64,000 nucleotides of DNA from assembly GCA_041393015.1 (NCBI GenBank), contig JAWKKV010000003.1:186001-250000 (forward strand). Direction: 5' to 3'. This document shows positions 63,214 through 64,000 of this stretch, piece by piece (position 1 is the first letter of the stretch; every line of letters begins with the position of its first letter). The stretch comes from JAGQYH01 sp041393015 (GTDB taxonomy: Bacteria > Bacteroidota > Bacteroidia > Chitinophagales > JADIYW01). Position numbers and translations under genes: made by a program. Under the pieces are notes generated by a model. The model saw only the letters and a list, made by a program, of their open reading frames with translations. It searched no databases and had not been told where the DNA came from.

Positions 63214-64000
63214 ATGAGTCAAGATTTATCATTTATTGCCAACGCGCATCCAAATTATATAGAAAAATTATACCAGCAATATAATCAAGACCCCAAAAGT
63301 GTGGAGGAAGAATGGCAAACTTTCTTTGCTGGTTTTGAATTTGCTTCGGGAGAAACAAAAGATAAAACAGGTGGCATCTTGCTATCTACTAAAGAATTTA
63401 GTGTCTTAAAACTTATTGAAGCCTATAGAAAAAAAGGTCATCTAATATCAGATACTAATCCAATTAAAAAAAGAAAGGATAGACACGCTAATCTTGAGCT
63501 GTCTTATTTTGGATTGGATGAGAGTGATTTGGAAACTGAGTTTGCGGCTGGTGCTGAAGTAGGATTGGGGAAAGCAAAGCTTAAAGATATTATTGCTTTA
63601 TTGAGAAAAGCTTATGCAAGAACTATTGGTTTTGAGTACGACTATATCACTGATAAAGAAGAGCGAGAATGGTTTATCCAAATTGCAGAGAAATATTACT
63701 TCGATTACGAGTTATCCATTGATAAAAAGAAACGAGTTTTAAAGAAGCTGAATGATACTGCCATTTTAGAGAAGTTTTTAGGCACTAAGTATATTGGTCA
63801 GAAGCGTTTTTCTTTAGAAGGTGGTGAATCTACCATTCCGGCTTTGGATGCTATTATAAATAAATCAGCCTCTCTGGGTGTTAAGGAAGTGGCTATTGGA
63901 ATGGCGCATAGAGGACGGTTAAATGTGTTAACCAATATCATGCAAAAAACTTATGAAGATGTTTTTTCAGAGTTTGAAAAGAAAACCGACTACGATGTAA
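63214..64000 (+). CDS. sucA: 2-oxoglutarate dehydrogenase E1 component (3' partial)
   Basis: 262 codons from the ATG at 63214 to the window edge; the frame stays open. The N-terminus FIANAHPNYIEKLYQQYNQDP and VEEEWQTFFAGFE match SucA, followed by LSTKEFSVLKLIEAYRKKGHL, FSLEGGESTIPALDAIINK, and AIGMAHRGRLNVLTNIM, the last two from the thiamine-diphosphate core. It decarboxylates 2-oxoglutarate in the TCA cycle, alongside mdh earlier in the window. Confidence 0.97.
   Translation, partial: MSQDLSFIANAHPNYIEKLYQQYNQDPKSVEEEWQTFFAGFEFASGETKDKTGGILLSTKEFSVLKLIEAYRKKGHLISDTNPIKKRKDRHANLELSYFGLDESDLETEFAAGAEVGLGKAKLKDIIALLRKAYARTIGFEYDYITDKEEREWFIQIAEKYYFDYELSIDKKKRVLKKLNDTAILEKFLGTKYIGQKRFSLEGGESTIPALDAIINKSASLGVKEVAIGMAHRGRLNVLTNIMQKTYEDVFSEFEKKTDYDV

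Overview
The window looks like chromosome from a low-GC member of the Bacteroidota. Pointers are the gldD/gldE gliding genes, a protein with a C-terminal type IX secretion (T9SS) sorting domain, DUF4270, the mutY-ssb-gldE-gldD / HU-TPR-mS38-like-rng neighbourhood, the panC / starch-synthase / DUF4270 / glmS neighbourhood, and promoters of the Bacteroidota form TTTG...TAnnTTTG (dnaB, mdh). I cannot fix the genus.

Layout. 1-2700: a partial unknown protein, a small conserved protein, DinB-like and KTSC proteins, and a universal stress protein. 2800-7620 is an accessory patch: a DUF4062 gene overlapping an AlbA_2/ATPase gene, a tyrosine-integrase scar, a hydrolase divergent from a TetR regulator, a decayed fragment and a P-loop kinase-like gene. 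7790-18825 is mostly housekeeping: recG, gldD, gldE, ssb, mutY, HU, a TPR protein, a 30-residue mS38-like protein, rng and a secreted caspase-TPR protein. 18960-24025: a small basic/acidic protein pair, an arylsulfate sulfotransferase-like lipoprotein, a membrane protein, tRNA-Cys and folB. 24457-34243: dnaB, a bifunctional nuclease, etfBA, tilS, mdh, and an NhaA fused to a DsbA-like domain that lacks its CxxC. 34429-53991: a MauG/MbnH-like peroxidase with its MbnP partner, an FG-GAP T9SS protein, an NhaC-type antiporter, a BamA/TamA-like protein, an rRNA methyltransferase, glmS, DUF4270, short glgA, panC, a flippase-like protein and an acyl-CoA dehydrogenase. 54050-59103 is accessory and decayed: a multiply broken gene, metY, a GxxExxY pseudogene and a complete IS3-family element. 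59254-64000: aspS, a three-copy array of tRNA-like RNAs, radC, rpsT and the start of sucA.

The most unusual object is at 61144-61661. Three tandem minus-strand RNAs of 154-158 nt each fold as a class II tRNA (7-bp acceptor, Leu-type D arm, 5-bp anticodon stem, 5-bp T stem with TTCGAGT loop). Their variable arm is opened by a 73-77 nt insert. Compensatory base changes among the copies support the fold. All share a GUC (Asp) anticodon loop, C38, G2:C71 and G73, and they sit directly downstream of, and convergent with, aspS. One predicted promoter and one terminator bracket the array. Normal tRNA searches would probably miss these because of the insert. Their function is unknown.

Second-tier observations are the DUF4062 + AlbA_2 ATPase operon beside an integrase scar (candidate defence module), the redox-dead DsbA-NhaA fusion, the broken gene with two A6-run frameshifts, and several dispersed intergenic repeat families.
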